From the NCBI GenBank assembly GCA_965237725.1, contig OZ250151.1, positions 1,054,001 to 1,118,000 of the forward strand: 64,000 bases of DNA, in the 5' to 3' direction. Of this stretch, positions 7,636-16,790 are shown piece after piece. A model generated the notes under the pieces. It was given only the letters and a program-made list of their open reading frames with translations. It was not told where the DNA came from and did no database searches. Numbering within the stretch: the stretch's first letter is position 1; each line of letters begins with the position of its first letter. The position numbers and the translations under genes were made by a program. This stretch comes from G965237725 sp965237725 (GTDB taxonomy: Bacteria; Pseudomonadota; Gammaproteobacteria; Arenicellales; Poriferihabitantaceae).

Positions 7636-8382
7636 TTAACAGCGACTATAGCCAAATTCCTCGAAATCCTGTTGATATTTATGGTACACAATTTCCTCAA
7701 TTTCATCGGTGTAGTATTGTTTTAACAATTTGTCGGATCGGGTTGCGTGACGTTCTTCCCTGCCCCAATACCGAGCATAGTCGGGATTAATGTTTTCCAG
7801 GATAGTTTTAAGGTCATCATCCAGATTTTCGAATCGACCAATAAAATCGTAGTCCACCTGCTCCTGAAAGGTCTGATAATACTGAATTCGCCAATGCGGG
7901 TTCATCTCACTGATACTCTGATTAGCCACCACACCAACAAATTCCTCGAACGACACATCAACATCCAGTACTTCCGGGTCGCGTCCCAGGCATTCCAGTA
8001 TCCCTCGTTTGGCCGGCCAGTTTTGCATTATTTTATCCAGATAAGCAGATAGCAAACGGGTATAGGGGTTGCGCACAAAACAGAGCGCTTTGACATCGGG
8101 TCGCTGAATATAGTGGCTGAATGATCCGACCTGGGCTGGACGAATCATCGGCGAAAAAATTCGGGTATGGATATCCAGCAAATCTTCGCCATGATAACTG
8201 GGATCATCGAGCTCCATTCGCTGGAGAATTAATTTAATTGTTGAACATGCTACTTTTGCATTTTCAACATAGACATAGCCATAGCGCAGCGAGATATTAA
8301 TCGAGTAGTCAAATTCGTCAGCGCTAATATGGGTAGTATACGCGCTGATATCTGACTGAAATTTCTCCCATAAATCGGACAT
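7636..8382 (-). CDS. Sulfotransferase family 2 protein (carbohydrate type)
   Basis: The 248-residue protein belongs to the Golgi-type carbohydrate sulfotransferase superfamily (Sulfotransfer_2). The PAPS 5'-phosphosulfate site is VYVENAKVACSTIKLIL, and the 3'-phosphate site is CFVRNPYTRLLSAYLDKI. DYDFIGRFENLDDDLKTIL is the usual acceptor-side segment, and the tail KYQQDFEEFGYSRC is typical of the family. It therefore probably sulfates a sugar rather than a small alcohol. It lies 25 nt after the CocE-type hydrolase and before the GT/PIG-L fusion, which fits decoration of a glycoconjugate. It is a different family from the sulfotransferase at 4944. Confidence 0.82.
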   Translation of the reverse strand: MSDLWEKFQSDISAYTTHISADEFDYSINISLRYGYVYVENAKVACSTIKLILQRMELDDPSYHGEDLLDIHTRIFSPMIRPAQVGSFSHYIQRPDVKALCFVRNPYTRLLSAYLDKIMQNWPAKRGILECLGRDPEVLDVDVSFEEFVGVVANQSISEMNPHWRIQYYQTFQEQVDYDFIGRFENLDDDLKTILENINPDYARYWGREERHATRSDKLLKQYYTDEIEEIVYHKYQQDFEEFGYSRC

Positions 8383-8407
8383 GGTAAGGGATTAGATAGT
8401 TTGATTG

Positions 8408-10432
8408 TTATAACAAATTGCGTTTAATGGTTTCTTCCCAGGATTTTTCGTATACCCGCTCTTCATTTTCGAAGGCTTCGATTGTTGCCTGCAAATAAAA
8501 ATTTTCACGATCACATTTTAGCGTGGTTCTGGTCTCGGTGCGGGTTGACCAGTTATCTCGTCGAACTGTGGCCGTCCAGTGGGTATGGCTAACGCAGGAA
8601 AGGGGATCATTGTTTACGATTCGATGTTGTTCTCTGGCATGCAATCCAGAAATTAATCCGTGCTCCAGAATCTGGTCTTCGCCATAATCATCATCGAGTA
8701 TCATCACCGTTTCTCCACTGCCGATATCGTGTTTCACCTCACGACTGTTTTGTGATGGACGAATGGATTTGAGCTGAAGCGGCGGCGCAGATTCAGGTGC
8801 TTCGAATTCTTGGGGATTGTCTTCGACTGTTTGACGAACGGGCAATTCGAGTTTACTCGACCCCGAGGTAATGGATGCGCTAACCGATTCTGGTGAAGGC
8901 CAGATCATCGGCCAATATGCGTTAGAAACGGCAACACGAATTTTATTGCCTGGCTTTACTCTATAGGCAATATCATCCAGCTGAATCCGAACTTTGTATT
9001 TTTTACCTGGGACCAGCTCCATGGGTTTGTCATGGCCATTTTGATGGCATAAATTCAATATTCCAAAGCTAATTCGAGTGGATGCTCCGCCTGGCCAGAC
9101 ATCACACAAGCGCACAGCAATGTTGGCCTGGGGTCGATCAACGGATATTTCTAGCTCGACCACCGGTGCGCCAAAAATTTCTACGGGCGCGTCCAGAACC
9201 TCACTATCAAAAGCCAGAGAACCGGCGTCATCGTAACGCTGATCAGAAGGCCCTTCGGGACCTTTCCACATGGCACAGTATTCACCGCATGCGATCCCAG
9301 TATCCTGAGGAGAACACACAATGAGTTCCTTCGCTTCAGCAGCATCAACACCCAATCCGTATGGATTAAGGTATCGGGTTTTGACTTCCACATTTTTCGA
9401 AGGCCACTGATCTTCTGCAATCCACCGACCGGGACGGGACGGGTAAGACGATGCGGGTAAAATACTATCCATCATGTATACCTGGTACACCGGTTTTTCC
9501 ATGACATCAGTGGATTGGTCACTACCGCCTAGCCAGTGATTCCACCACTTGAGCGAGTCCTGGAGAAATCCGATGGCTGGCGATGGTGTGGCGAAATGCG
9601 GATATTTATGTATCCATGGACCAATCAGACCCCGAACAGGCGATTCCAAACCCTGAACTAATCTGGGCACCGCATTTGAATAAGCATCCCCCCATCCACC
9701 AATGGCATAAACTGGAATTTTGATTTTGGAGAAGCCTTCACAAACCGAACCGTGTTTCCAAAACGCATCCCGATGGGGATGTTGTAACCAGTTATGCACC
9801 AGCAACGGCGTATTTTCCAGCCGGTTAATCCACATATCATGCCATTGCTCGCCAACCAGTTCCGGATCTGGCGGGCGGGATGAAAAGGCAAACATAGTCG
9901 AGGACCACCCCAGATTTTCCATCAACATCGCCCCACCTTTGTAGTGGATATCATCCGCATAGCGATCATCGGTAGAGCAAATAGTAATAATTGCCTTTAG
10001 CGCAGCGGGTTGCAGAGCTGCCACCTGCAGGCCATTAAACCCACCCCATGAAATACCCATCATACCCACATTGCCATTACACCAGGGTTGCTCAGCAATC
10101 CAGTTGATTACCTCAACCCCATCCTCCAATTCGCTTTGCAGATACTCATCGAGCATTAGTCCTTCGGATTCACCATTGCCGCGAATGTCTACCCGCACAC
10201 CGGCGATGCCATGCCCAGCATAGTAGGGATAGCACAGTTCGTCCCGAACAGCCGTACCATCACGTTTGCGATAGGGCAAATATTCGAACACCACTGGCAC
10301 GGGGTTGTTATCGGCGTCCTCGGGGAGCCATATCCGTGCGGCCAGCTTGCACCCATCACCAAGGGTGATAAAAGTGTTTTCAATAACCCGAATCTTGTGT
10401 GGAAATGAGGTTATTGTTTTAGGTGCATTCAT
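8408..10432 (-). CDS. CocE/NonD family hydrolase (X-Pro dipeptidyl-peptidase S15 type)
   Basis: The 674-residue protein is an alpha/beta hydrolase of the cocaine esterase/glutaryl acylase type. It begins with GDGCKLAARIWLP and PVPVVFEYLPYRKRDGT. It has DIRGNGESEG, the nucleophile elbow MGISWGGFNG (Ser about 128), and a C-terminal jelly-roll domain (from about 390) with VELEISVDRPQANIAVRLCDV. Members cleave esters, amides or peptides, mostly in the cytoplasm. About 120 extra residues at the C-terminus (after about 560) exceed the common 550-600 length; their role is unknown. It lies mid-operon with the methyltransferase upstream (51 nt) and the sulfotransferase downstream (25 nt). Confidence 0.88.
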   Translation of the reverse strand: MNAPKTITSFPHKIRVIENTFITLGDGCKLAARIWLPEDADNNPVPVVFEYLPYRKRDGTAVRDELCYPYYAGHGIAGVRVDIRGNGESEGLMLDEYLQSELEDGVEVINWIAEQPWCNGNVGMMGISWGGFNGLQVAALQPAALKAIITICSTDDRYADDIHYKGGAMLMENLGWSSTMFAFSSRPPDPELVGEQWHDMWINRLENTPLLVHNWLQHPHRDAFWKHGSVCEGFSKIKIPVYAIGGWGDAYSNAVPRLVQGLESPVRGLIGPWIHKYPHFATPSPAIGFLQDSLKWWNHWLGGSDQSTDVMEKPVYQVYMMDSILPASSYPSRPGRWIAEDQWPSKNVEVKTRYLNPYGLGVDAAEAKELIVCSPQDTGIACGEYCAMWKGPEGPSDQRYDDAGSLAFDSEVLDAPVEIFGAPVVELEISVDRPQANIAVRLCDVWPGGASTRISFGILNLCHQNGHDKPMELVPGKKYKVRIQLDDIAYRVKPGNKIRVAVSNAYWPMIWPSPESVSASITSGSSKLELPVRQTVEDNPQEFEAPESAPPLQLKSIRPSQNSREVKHDIGSGETVMILDDDYGEDQILEHGLISGLHAREQHRIVNNDPLSCVSHTHWTATVRRDNWSTRTETRTTLKCDRENFYLQATIEAFENEERVYEKSWEETIKRNLL

Positions 10433-10483
10433 AATATCAATTTAAGAAATTTGTTCTGTTTGGGATCATTTTATAAACCTAAC

Positions 10484-11137
10484 TTAAGTTGCGGTGTATT
10501 GAAACAACCAAAAATTATCCAGTTCTAAATATTTCTGGTTTTCACCAAATTTTGAAGTTACAGATTCAAGCTCACTCGCAGTTGGAAAGTTTTTTAGTAC
10601 CCGATGAATCGACCCATCTTTGAGAATCCTGTCTTGAAAGCTATTACCTAATTCATCTTCGAATACTATGGGTAATCGATCACATTGGGCTATGGAATTG
10701 TCGATAAACACCACAACAGAACCAGGCTCGAGTCGGCCATGTATGCTTTCAATGAACTTTTTCAGTTTTTCCCTTGGTACATGGGATAGCCAGAACCCTG
10801 CAAAACAGCCATTAAAAGTTTGGTCGAGAGAATTCAAGCTATAGGCATCCATAACCTGGGTTAAAACGGTCCCCTGAATCTCCCGCTGGGCAATCTGTTC
10901 CAATGCTTCCTGAGTTGCATCGGTGGCCAAAAGCGATTGGGCCTGGTTTGCAATAAACTGGGTCCAGTAGCCAGTGCCTGCGGCAATTTCCAGAACAGCG
11001 CGGCCGGAAAACTGGGGTGGAATATAAGTTTCCAGATAGCGTAAATCTTTCTGTCTTTCCGGATAGGAATAGACGTCGTCATGTATCGGCGCGCGCTTAC
11101 GATAGTAAGACTTCATTTCGAGGTCAGAATTGCTCAT
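10484..11137 (-). CDS. Class I SAM-dependent methyltransferase
   Basis: The 217-residue protein is a compact methyltransferase. Motif I is VLEIAAGTGYWTQFIA, the acidic residue after strand 2 is in LLATDATQEAL, the post-I segment is FNGCFAGFWLSHVP, and RLEPGSVVVFIDNS follows. The Tyr/Arg-rich start (YYRKRAPIHDDVYSYPERQKD) is like small-molecule methyltransferases of the UbiE/type-11 group. The acceptor is unknown. It belongs to the six-gene minus-strand run, 16 nt after the GNAT gene, and so likely modifies the same product as the neighbouring sulfotransferase and acetyltransferase. Confidence 0.83.
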   Translation of the reverse strand: MSNSDLEMKSYYRKRAPIHDDVYSYPERQKDLRYLETYIPPQFSGRAVLEIAAGTGYWTQFIANQAQSLLATDATQEALEQIAQREIQGTVLTQVMDAYSLNSLDQTFNGCFAGFWLSHVPREKLKKFIESIHGRLEPGSVVVFIDNSIAQCDRLPIVFEDELGNSFQDRILKDGSIHRVLKNFPTASELESVTSKFGENQKYLELDNFWLFQYTAT

Positions 11138-11153
11138 ACTCGATAAACCAAAT

Positions 11154-11645
11154 TCATAATATTACTTCATAGCGTTGTTCGATCACCTCAACACCCCATT
11201 GACTTCCAGGACGGGTATCGACGAGTGAAAATCCGCACTTTTCGTAGAGATGCTGGGCTGCCACCAGCCCTTCAAATGTCCACAGGTGGATTCTGGGATA
11301 CTGCCGCTGTCGACAAAACGCCAACGCCTCGTTAATAAGTCTATAACCCATGCCCTTACCGCGTAATTGGTCCGACATGATAAACCATCTTATGTGCGCG
11401 CTTGTTTTATCGATGCCATCCACAATAATGCTGCCTTCTACACAATCATCTAATAGCACAGACCAGATGTGATCCCGGTCAGGCTCATAACGACAGATGA
11501 ACTCCGCAAATTCTGATGCAACTTTCGCTTCAAAAAATGAGCCGAATCCCCACTGGCTATGATAATAACGACCATGAAGCTCCGCCACCCGGCCAATAAT
11601 TCCTGGGACATATCCCTGGGCCATAATGGTCTCTGGCGAGCTCAT
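11154..11645 (-). CDS. GNAT family N-acetyltransferase
   Basis: The 163-residue protein has the acetyl-CoA-binding motif A (SDQLRGKGMGYRLINEAL) and the C-terminal motif VAAQHLYEKCGFSLV. The N-terminal helix PGIIGRVAELHGRYYHSQWGFG...FEAKVASEFAEF is the one normally found in the acetyltransferase half of MarR-GNAT proteins, but no MarR domain precedes it here. It probably acetylates an amine of a small molecule. Its ATG overlaps the stop of the upstream DUF3291 gene by 4 nt (11642-11645), so the two are translationally coupled. Confidence 0.88.
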   Translation of the reverse strand: MSSPETIMAQGYVPGIIGRVAELHGRYYHSQWGFGSFFEAKVASEFAEFICRYEPDRDHIWSVLLDDCVEGSIIVDGIDKTSAHIRWFIMSDQLRGKGMGYRLINEALAFCRQRQYPRIHLWTFEGLVAAQHLYEKCGFSLVDTRPGSQWGVEVIEQRYEVIL

Positions 11646-12085
11646 TGATCTGGAGGCAATTGAGGATTTCGGAAACTGAATGCATAAGTACTATGGCCAT
11701 TTATCTTGAGAAATTCCAAACGGTCCCTGGCCTCATCCACGGATGGAATGGTGTCTGGATCAATCCACCATAAAACATGACTGGGCCAGGGCAACTTCTC
11801 AAACCACTGGTCTTTGCGTTTTAAAAAATCCAGATGATGAGTCTTAAACATAAAATATTTGAGGGCATCTATGGATTCCCAAACCGACATGTTAACGATA
11901 ATACTGGGGTCAGGGAAAGCAGAGATCGCAGTAGCGTCACCACTTTCATCCTGGAGTCGCCAAACAAAACCAGGGCTGGCATCTGCCAGGGCATTAATGG
12001 GTTCAAGATTATCCATAAATTCCTGCATCACTGGATCATCCAAAGCCGCCCGGGGTTTTGCAAAATTTAATTGAGCGAGATGCAT
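11642..12085 (-). CDS. DUF3291 domain protein
   Basis: The 147-residue product is a DUF3291 protein. It shows the typical beginning HLAQLNFAKPRAALDDPVMQ, the centre MSVWESIDALKYFMFKTHHLDFLKRKDQWF, and WPSHVLWWIDPDTIPSVDEARDRLEFLK near the end. The family has a ferredoxin-like dimeric alpha-beta fold of the antibiotic-monooxygenase kind. Some members sit next to biosynthetic genes, but no activity is established that I can name. It heads the six-gene minus-strand run and overlaps the next gene by 4 nt. The 128 bp upstream to the cyclic-nucleotide-binding gene should hold the promoter. Confidence 0.82.
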   Translation of the reverse strand: MHLAQLNFAKPRAALDDPVMQEFMDNLEPINALADASPGFVWRLQDESGDATAISAFPDPSIIVNMSVWESIDALKYFMFKTHHLDFLKRKDQWFEKLPWPSHVLWWIDPDTIPSVDEARDRLEFLKINGHSTYAFSFRNPQLPPDQ

Positions 12086-12213
12086 TAGGGAGTGCCCAGA
12101 CCAGAATTAGCTCTGATATAAATCTTCTAGCTGTTTATTATTATCCAATATTTGCGGTTTGCAGATTAATATGGAAGCTGATCAACGTCAAATTTATGCC
12201 CCGGCCAATAAAT

Positions 12214-12675
12214 CTAAAAATGGCCGAGATTTTTACTGCGAGAATGCCCCAGATCGATGGTGGTCAATCGCAAGCGGCTGCACAGAAACTTCGATAACTC
12301 TCGATAAAAGTGTATCGCAATTTGGGGATTTGCATCTAGAAGCTCGATCATAGATGCGTAGCCGATCCTGATAAGATCACAATTGGATACCGCTGTCGCA
12401 TTAGCCGACCTCGGCTCGTCATCCAGTAATGGCATTTCACCGAAGTGACTGCCTGTTCCATAAGTAGCTACTTCAAACTTTTTAGAATCTTCATCAATCT
12501 GATCGATACTAACCGAACCGTATTGAATGATATAGAATGAATCTGCCGGCTCTTCCTGACGAAATATATGCTCCCCCGCATTGTAAGATCTCACCTCGGT
12601 AATATTTTCAATTAGTTCAAGATCGCTTTCACTGAGGCCATCGAACAGGTATAAGTTGTGTAATAAATTTGTCAT
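12214..12675 (-). CDS. Cyclic nucleotide-binding domain protein
   Basis: The 153-residue protein is a single CAP_ED-type cyclic nucleotide-binding domain. The beta-roll segments GEHIFRQEEPADSFYIIQYGSVSI and the phosphate-binding cassette FGEMPLLDDEPRSANA, with its Gly, Glu and Arg, are intact, so cAMP or cGMP binding is plausible. There is no helix-turn-helix, membrane or catalytic domain after it, so it is not a CRP-type regulator. It may be a free regulatory subunit. It precedes the six-gene run by 128 bp and could be part of the same transcript. Confidence 0.85.
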   Translation of the reverse strand: MTNLLHNLYLFDGLSESDLELIENITEVRSYNAGEHIFRQEEPADSFYIIQYGSVSIDQIDEDSKKFEVATYGTGSHFGEMPLLDDEPRSANATAVSNCDLIRIGYASMIELLDANPQIAIHFYRELSKFLCSRLRLTTIDLGHSRSKNLGHF

Positions 12676-12879
12676 GTTGGCATTATTTATAGTTGTTAAT
12701 TTAGATTGTGATTATCTTATCCTCGGTTTAAGTATATATCAGCCATCAAAGCCTTGCCAATTATCCATTGGCTAAAATATTCAGCAACACTATCACAAAC
12801 AAACAAAGGGTTATTTTGATATATTTAAGCGCCGAAAATGATTGCAGCCAGTCAACCCATAATTCATAACTTTCTATAA

Positions 12880-13782
12880 ATGGGCACCCTGAAAATAAAT
12901 TCAAGCTTTGTTGTTGCAGGTGTATTGTGCCTGGTTTTCGGTATCAGTTACCTGGTATTAAAAAACCCCGATCAATTTAAAGTCGATGAATTCAGATTTG
13001 CGGTAATTGGAGACTTTGGTTTTTTTCATAACCATGACAAAGTCAAAGCAGTTTCCGAACTGGTAAAAAGCTGGAAACCGGATTTTATTGCCACAACAGG
13101 TGACAATAACTATCCTTCGGGAGAAGCGGCAACAATCGACAGTAATATCGGGGTTTATTATTCCGAATTTATTTATCCCTACGTTGGCGCGGCGGGTGAA
13201 GGCAGTCACAACAAAATAAATAGATTCTTCCCGGCCCTTGGTAATCACGATTTACGCGACGATGATGGTCAGTCTCATTTTGACTATTTTCACCTGCCCG
13301 GCAATGAGCGTTACTACGATATACAAATTGGTATGGTTCATCTGGTCATTGTCAGCAGTTCCCGAGATGAAGATGGTAACAGCAGGAATTCGATTCAGGG
13401 TCAGTGGGCACGCAGTGTTTTAAAAGCATCCAAAGCAACCTGGAAAATTGTCCTGATTCATCACCCGCCCTATTCGTCCGGGCATCATGGCAGCAATCGA
13501 TTTACCCGTTGGCCCTATAAGGAATGGGGTGCCACCACGGTGATTTCGGGTCACGATCATCTCTATGAGCGGTTGGAGTCAGACGGATTTCCCTACTTTG
13601 TTAACGGTCTTGGTGGAGTGAATCTACGCGGTTGGGGGAACATCTCAGACCGTAGCGTTGCTCGATATAATGACGACTACGGTGCTATGCGGGTGAGCGG
13701 GAATGGGGAAAAAATAAAATTTGAATTTATTAACATTCAAAACCAGCTTATCGACGAGCTGGTTGTTGCGCATAAAAATTAG
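12880..13782 (+). CDS. Membrane-anchored metallophosphoesterase (purple acid phosphatase-like)
   Basis: The 300-residue protein has one N-terminal membrane segment (about 10-27), then a calcineurin-like phosphoesterase domain, presumably periplasmic. Metal-binding motifs are IGDFG (Asp45), TGDNNYPSG (Asp75), ALGNHDLRDD (121-124), IHHPPYSSGHHG (194-203) and SGHDHLYER (224-231). This set is closest to tartrate-resistant/purple acid phosphatases. It probably removes phosphate from phosphoesters outside the cytoplasm. A second, related protein lies at 20302-21243. The two flank the minus-strand peptide-transport operon. A small inverted repeat (GCCAAT-TATCC-ATTGGC) lies about 105 bp upstream. Confidence 0.86.
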   Translation: MGTLKINSSFVVAGVLCLVFGISYLVLKNPDQFKVDEFRFAVIGDFGFFHNHDKVKAVSELVKSWKPDFIATTGDNNYPSGEAATIDSNIGVYYSEFIYPYVGAAGEGSHNKINRFFPALGNHDLRDDDGQSHFDYFHLPGNERYYDIQIGMVHLVIVSSSRDEDGNSRNSIQGQWARSVLKASKATWKIVLIHHPPYSSGHHGSNRFTRWPYKEWGATTVISGHDHLYERLESDGFPYFVNGLGGVNLRGWGNISDRSVARYNDDYGAMRVSGNGEKIKFEFINIQNQLIDELVVAHKN

Positions 13783-13826
13783 CCCTGACGAAACCTATAA
13801 ATATTACATCAAAAATTTTTAGGCCA

Positions 13827-15872
13827 TTAACTGTCGTTGGTTTGTTGTAGCGCTTCCAGTTCATCCAGGGGAATGTGACAGAATATGGTTTGGCCGTTGT
13901 TCGATATTTGTGCTGGGGGCGTTGTTGTTTCACAAACATCACCGATTTTATGTTGGCATCGACGCTGAAATGCGCAGCCCTGAGCGGGGGGTGAACTTTC
14001 CAGCACATCGATCATATATACCACCTTGTGGTGACTCGCATCGACATTGGGATCGGGATCGAGTACCGCACTCATTAATGCTTCGGTATAGGGGTGGGAT
14101 GGAAGCGTGTATACCGCCTCGGTTGAACCAATTTCGCAAATTCTGCCCTGATATAAAACCAGAACCCGATCCGCAATGGCGCGTACAGTGGATAGATCGT
14201 GAGAGACGAATAAATAGGCTACGCCATTTTGCTTTTGTAAGTTTGAAAGTAATGCCAGAACCGCTGCCTGGACGGATACATCCAGAGCAGATGTCACTTC
14301 ATCGCATAGTACCAATTCCGGATTTGCGGCAAATGCTCTGGCGATACCGACCCGTTGTTTTTCACCACCGGACAATTGACCCGGCAATCGATCGAGATAC
14401 TTAGAGGTCAGCCGCACCCCTTCGAGCAACTCAGATACTCTTTCGCGCGCCGCAGTTTTGCCCATATCAAAATACAATTCCAGCGGTGCGGAAATAATCT
14501 CGCAAATCGTTTTGCGCGGATTTAGTGCAGAATCCGGATTTTGGAAAATCATCTGAATGGCTTTCCTGGTTTCCAGAGTTCTTTGATCTGACAGGTCGCC
14601 CTTTGCCGAATTGTGGTGTAAATGAATTTGCCCATTGCACGGCGGTTGCAATCCAACGATGGACTTCAGGATGGTTGATTTTCCGCTTCCCGATTCGCCG
14701 ACAACGCCAATAGTTTCACCTTGATGGAGGATAAAATTGATATTGTCTACGGTTAAAACCTGATCACTATCGGATTTTCTGGTTAGTCGGCTGATCAGAC
14801 TTCTCTTGTTATAGGTAATGGCCAGATTTTCGATTTCGAGTAATGGTTGGGTATGGGGGCTGATCTGATGTATGGGTTCTGGTTGTTTTGTTGAATCAAC
14901 TTTTAACTGATCCGGATTGTAGTGACAACGAACCTGATGGTTATGGGCCCTGGAATCCAGTGCCGGAGAAGAATCGTTGCATTGATCTGTAGCGTGCAAA
15001 CATCGTGGCGCGAAAGCGCAACCGTTTCGCAGCGCAGTGAGTGTCGGTGGATAGCCTTTCAATGCCTGAGGTATAAACCCGCCTTCGATTCTTGGAATAG
15101 AATCCAGTAACCCACGGGTATAGGGATGGTCGGGCTGACTGAGAATAATTTCTTTGGGCCCAAACTCGATTAATTCACCAGAATACAATACCGCAATTTT
15201 GTCGCTAATCCGGGCCACGGCACCTAAATCGTGACTCACAAAAATCATCGCTACGCCCCGGGACAGGCTCAATTCTTTTAACAGATCGAGAATATGGACC
15301 TGGGTTGTCACGTCAAGCCCGGTAGTTGGTTCGTCAAGCAATAAGACTCTGGGTTCACCAGCCAAAGCCATAGCGATTGCACAGCGTTGTTGCTGGCCCC
15401 CGGAAAGCGCATGGGGATATCTTCTGGCAATTTCCTCGGCATGAGGCAATCGAACCTGATTCAACAAATCCAGGGAAGCTTTTTTCCGCTCACTGGATGA
15501 AAGCTTTGTATGAAGCATCAATGCTTCTTCAATCTGCTCGCCGATAGTCATGGTCGGGGTGAGAGATTGACCCGCATTTTGCGGCACCAGACAAATTTCA
15601 CCGCCCCGTAGTTGCTGGAGCCCAAGGGAATCGATGTCGAAAATTGAATGGCCGTCAAAGTTTACCTTACCCTGGACACGGCACAGACCTGCCGACAAGT
15701 ATCCCATCATGGCCAGGGCCACTGTACTTTTTCCGGACCCCGATTCGCCAACCAATCCTAAGGTTTCGCCCGGCATTATCTCTAGAGAAATATCCCGCAG
15801 AATCGGTATGGGATTTGCCATGGCGGAAATACCCACAGTTAGCGCTTCAACGTTTATTAATGGTGCAGTCAT
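13827..15872 (-). CDS. Oligopeptide/dipeptide ABC transporter, fused double ATP-binding protein
   Basis: The 681-residue protein carries two complete ABC ATPase units, as in GsiA or a DppD-DppF fusion. Unit 1 has Walker A GESGSGKSTVALAM, signature LSGGQQQRCAIAMAL and Walker B VLLLDEPTTGLD, followed by the oligopeptide/dipeptide C-terminal domain with a Cys-rich GCAFAPRCLHATDQC. Unit 2 (from about 345) has GESGSGKSTILKS, LSGGEKQRVGIARA, LVLCDEVTSALD and a second Cys cluster, GCAFQRRCQHKIGDVC. The Cys groups probably bind an iron-sulfur cluster or zinc, as known for this subfamily. It powers the permeases encoded immediately upstream (2-nt gap). Confidence 0.95.
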   Translation of the reverse strand: MTAPLINVEALTVGISAMANPIPILRDISLEIMPGETLGLVGESGSGKSTVALAMMGYLSAGLCRVQGKVNFDGHSIFDIDSLGLQQLRGGEICLVPQNAGQSLTPTMTIGEQIEEALMLHTKLSSSERKKASLDLLNQVRLPHAEEIARRYPHALSGGQQQRCAIAMALAGEPRVLLLDEPTTGLDVTTQVHILDLLKELSLSRGVAMIFVSHDLGAVARISDKIAVLYSGELIEFGPKEIILSQPDHPYTRGLLDSIPRIEGGFIPQALKGYPPTLTALRNGCAFAPRCLHATDQCNDSSPALDSRAHNHQVRCHYNPDQLKVDSTKQPEPIHQISPHTQPLLEIENLAITYNKRSLISRLTRKSDSDQVLTVDNINFILHQGETIGVVGESGSGKSTILKSIVGLQPPCNGQIHLHHNSAKGDLSDQRTLETRKAIQMIFQNPDSALNPRKTICEIISAPLELYFDMGKTAARERVSELLEGVRLTSKYLDRLPGQLSGGEKQRVGIARAFAANPELVLCDEVTSALDVSVQAAVLALLSNLQKQNGVAYLFVSHDLSTVRAIADRVLVLYQGRICEIGSTEAVYTLPSHPYTEALMSAVLDPDPNVDASHHKVVYMIDVLESSPPAQGCAFQRRCQHKIGDVCETTTPPAQISNNGQTIFCHIPLDELEALQQTNDS

Positions 15873-15874
15873 AT

Positions 15875-16789
15875 TTATACCGGAGTATTTTCTCGGTCCA
15901 CATGCAGCGCCTTGCCCAATGCGTCAGCAAAGAGATTGATGCCAATGATCAAGGTAGATAAAAATAACGCTGGCCAGAAGCCTGCCCAGGGCGCAATGGT
16001 TAGAAATTCCCTTGAATCGGATATCATCAGCCCCCAGTCCGGGGTTGGCGGGGTTGCGCCAAAACCCAGAAAACTCAATGAACTAAACGCCAGCATCATC
16101 CATGACCAGCGCATCGCCCATTCAACCAGTAATATATCCTGCAAATTTGGCAGCATTTCCTTGAAAACCATATAGCCTGATGAATGTCCACGTACATTTG
16201 CTGCAGTTATAAAGTCTTTGGCAGCAACACTCTGGGCAGCGCCTCGGCCAATTCTGATTACCGAGATGCCATTGAAAAACGACAGTGTCGGAATCAGGGC
16301 AACCAGACCGCCTCCGGTAAAACTGACAATCAACAATAAGAACAATAATCCCGGAATGGCCAAAAATGCATCCACCAGGCGCATACAAATTTCATCGATC
16401 CATCCACCAATTAAACCCAAGGCAACCCCTACAATTCCGCCCCAGACCGCGGCAATAATCGATGCGATTAAAGTGATGGTAATTGAAAGTTGGCCACCCA
16501 TCAGGGTTCTGCTCAGCACGTCTCGCCCAAGACTGTCCGTCCCCATCCAGTGCGCCATGGACGGCGACTCCAGAATATGGTCTACGTTCTGCATGGAAAC
16601 GTCATATGGCACTATTACCGGTGCGGCCAGAGCAGCCAATAAATGCGCAGACACTAAAGTCACACCGATAAATCCGGATGGGCGAGCGACCATGGTGGAT
16701 AAAACACCCAATGCATTTTTGAATCGATGTTTTCGTCCATCGGGGTTGAGTGTTATATCGCCGTTTAAATTTTCTTCAATTTGCACCAT
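15875..16789 (-). CDS. Oligopeptide/dipeptide ABC transporter permease (DppC/OppC type)
   Basis: The 304-residue inner-membrane protein has a cytoplasmic N-terminus, a first helix near residue 40 and the DppC-type periplasmic segment HILESPSMAHWMGTDSLGRD. The five-helix binding-protein-dependent transport core follows. The EAA loop is RGAAQSVAAKDFITAANVRGHSSGYMVFKEMLPN, which docks with the ATPase. MLAFSSLSFLGFGATPPTPDWG is the family hallmark. It pairs with the DppB-type permease upstream (1-nt gap) and the fused ATPase downstream. Confidence 0.95.
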   Translation of the reverse strand: MVQIEENLNGDITLNPDGRKHRFKNALGVLSTMVARPSGFIGVTLVSAHLLAALAAPVIVPYDVSMQNVDHILESPSMAHWMGTDSLGRDVLSRTLMGGQLSITITLIASIIAAVWGGIVGVALGLIGGWIDEICMRLVDAFLAIPGLLFLLLIVSFTGGGLVALIPTLSFFNGISVIRIGRGAAQSVAAKDFITAANVRGHSSGYMVFKEMLPNLQDILLVEWAMRWSWMMLAFSSLSFLGFGATPPTPDWGLMISDSREFLTIAPWAGFWPALFLSTLIIGINLFADALGKALHVDRENTPV

Positions 16790-16790
16790 G

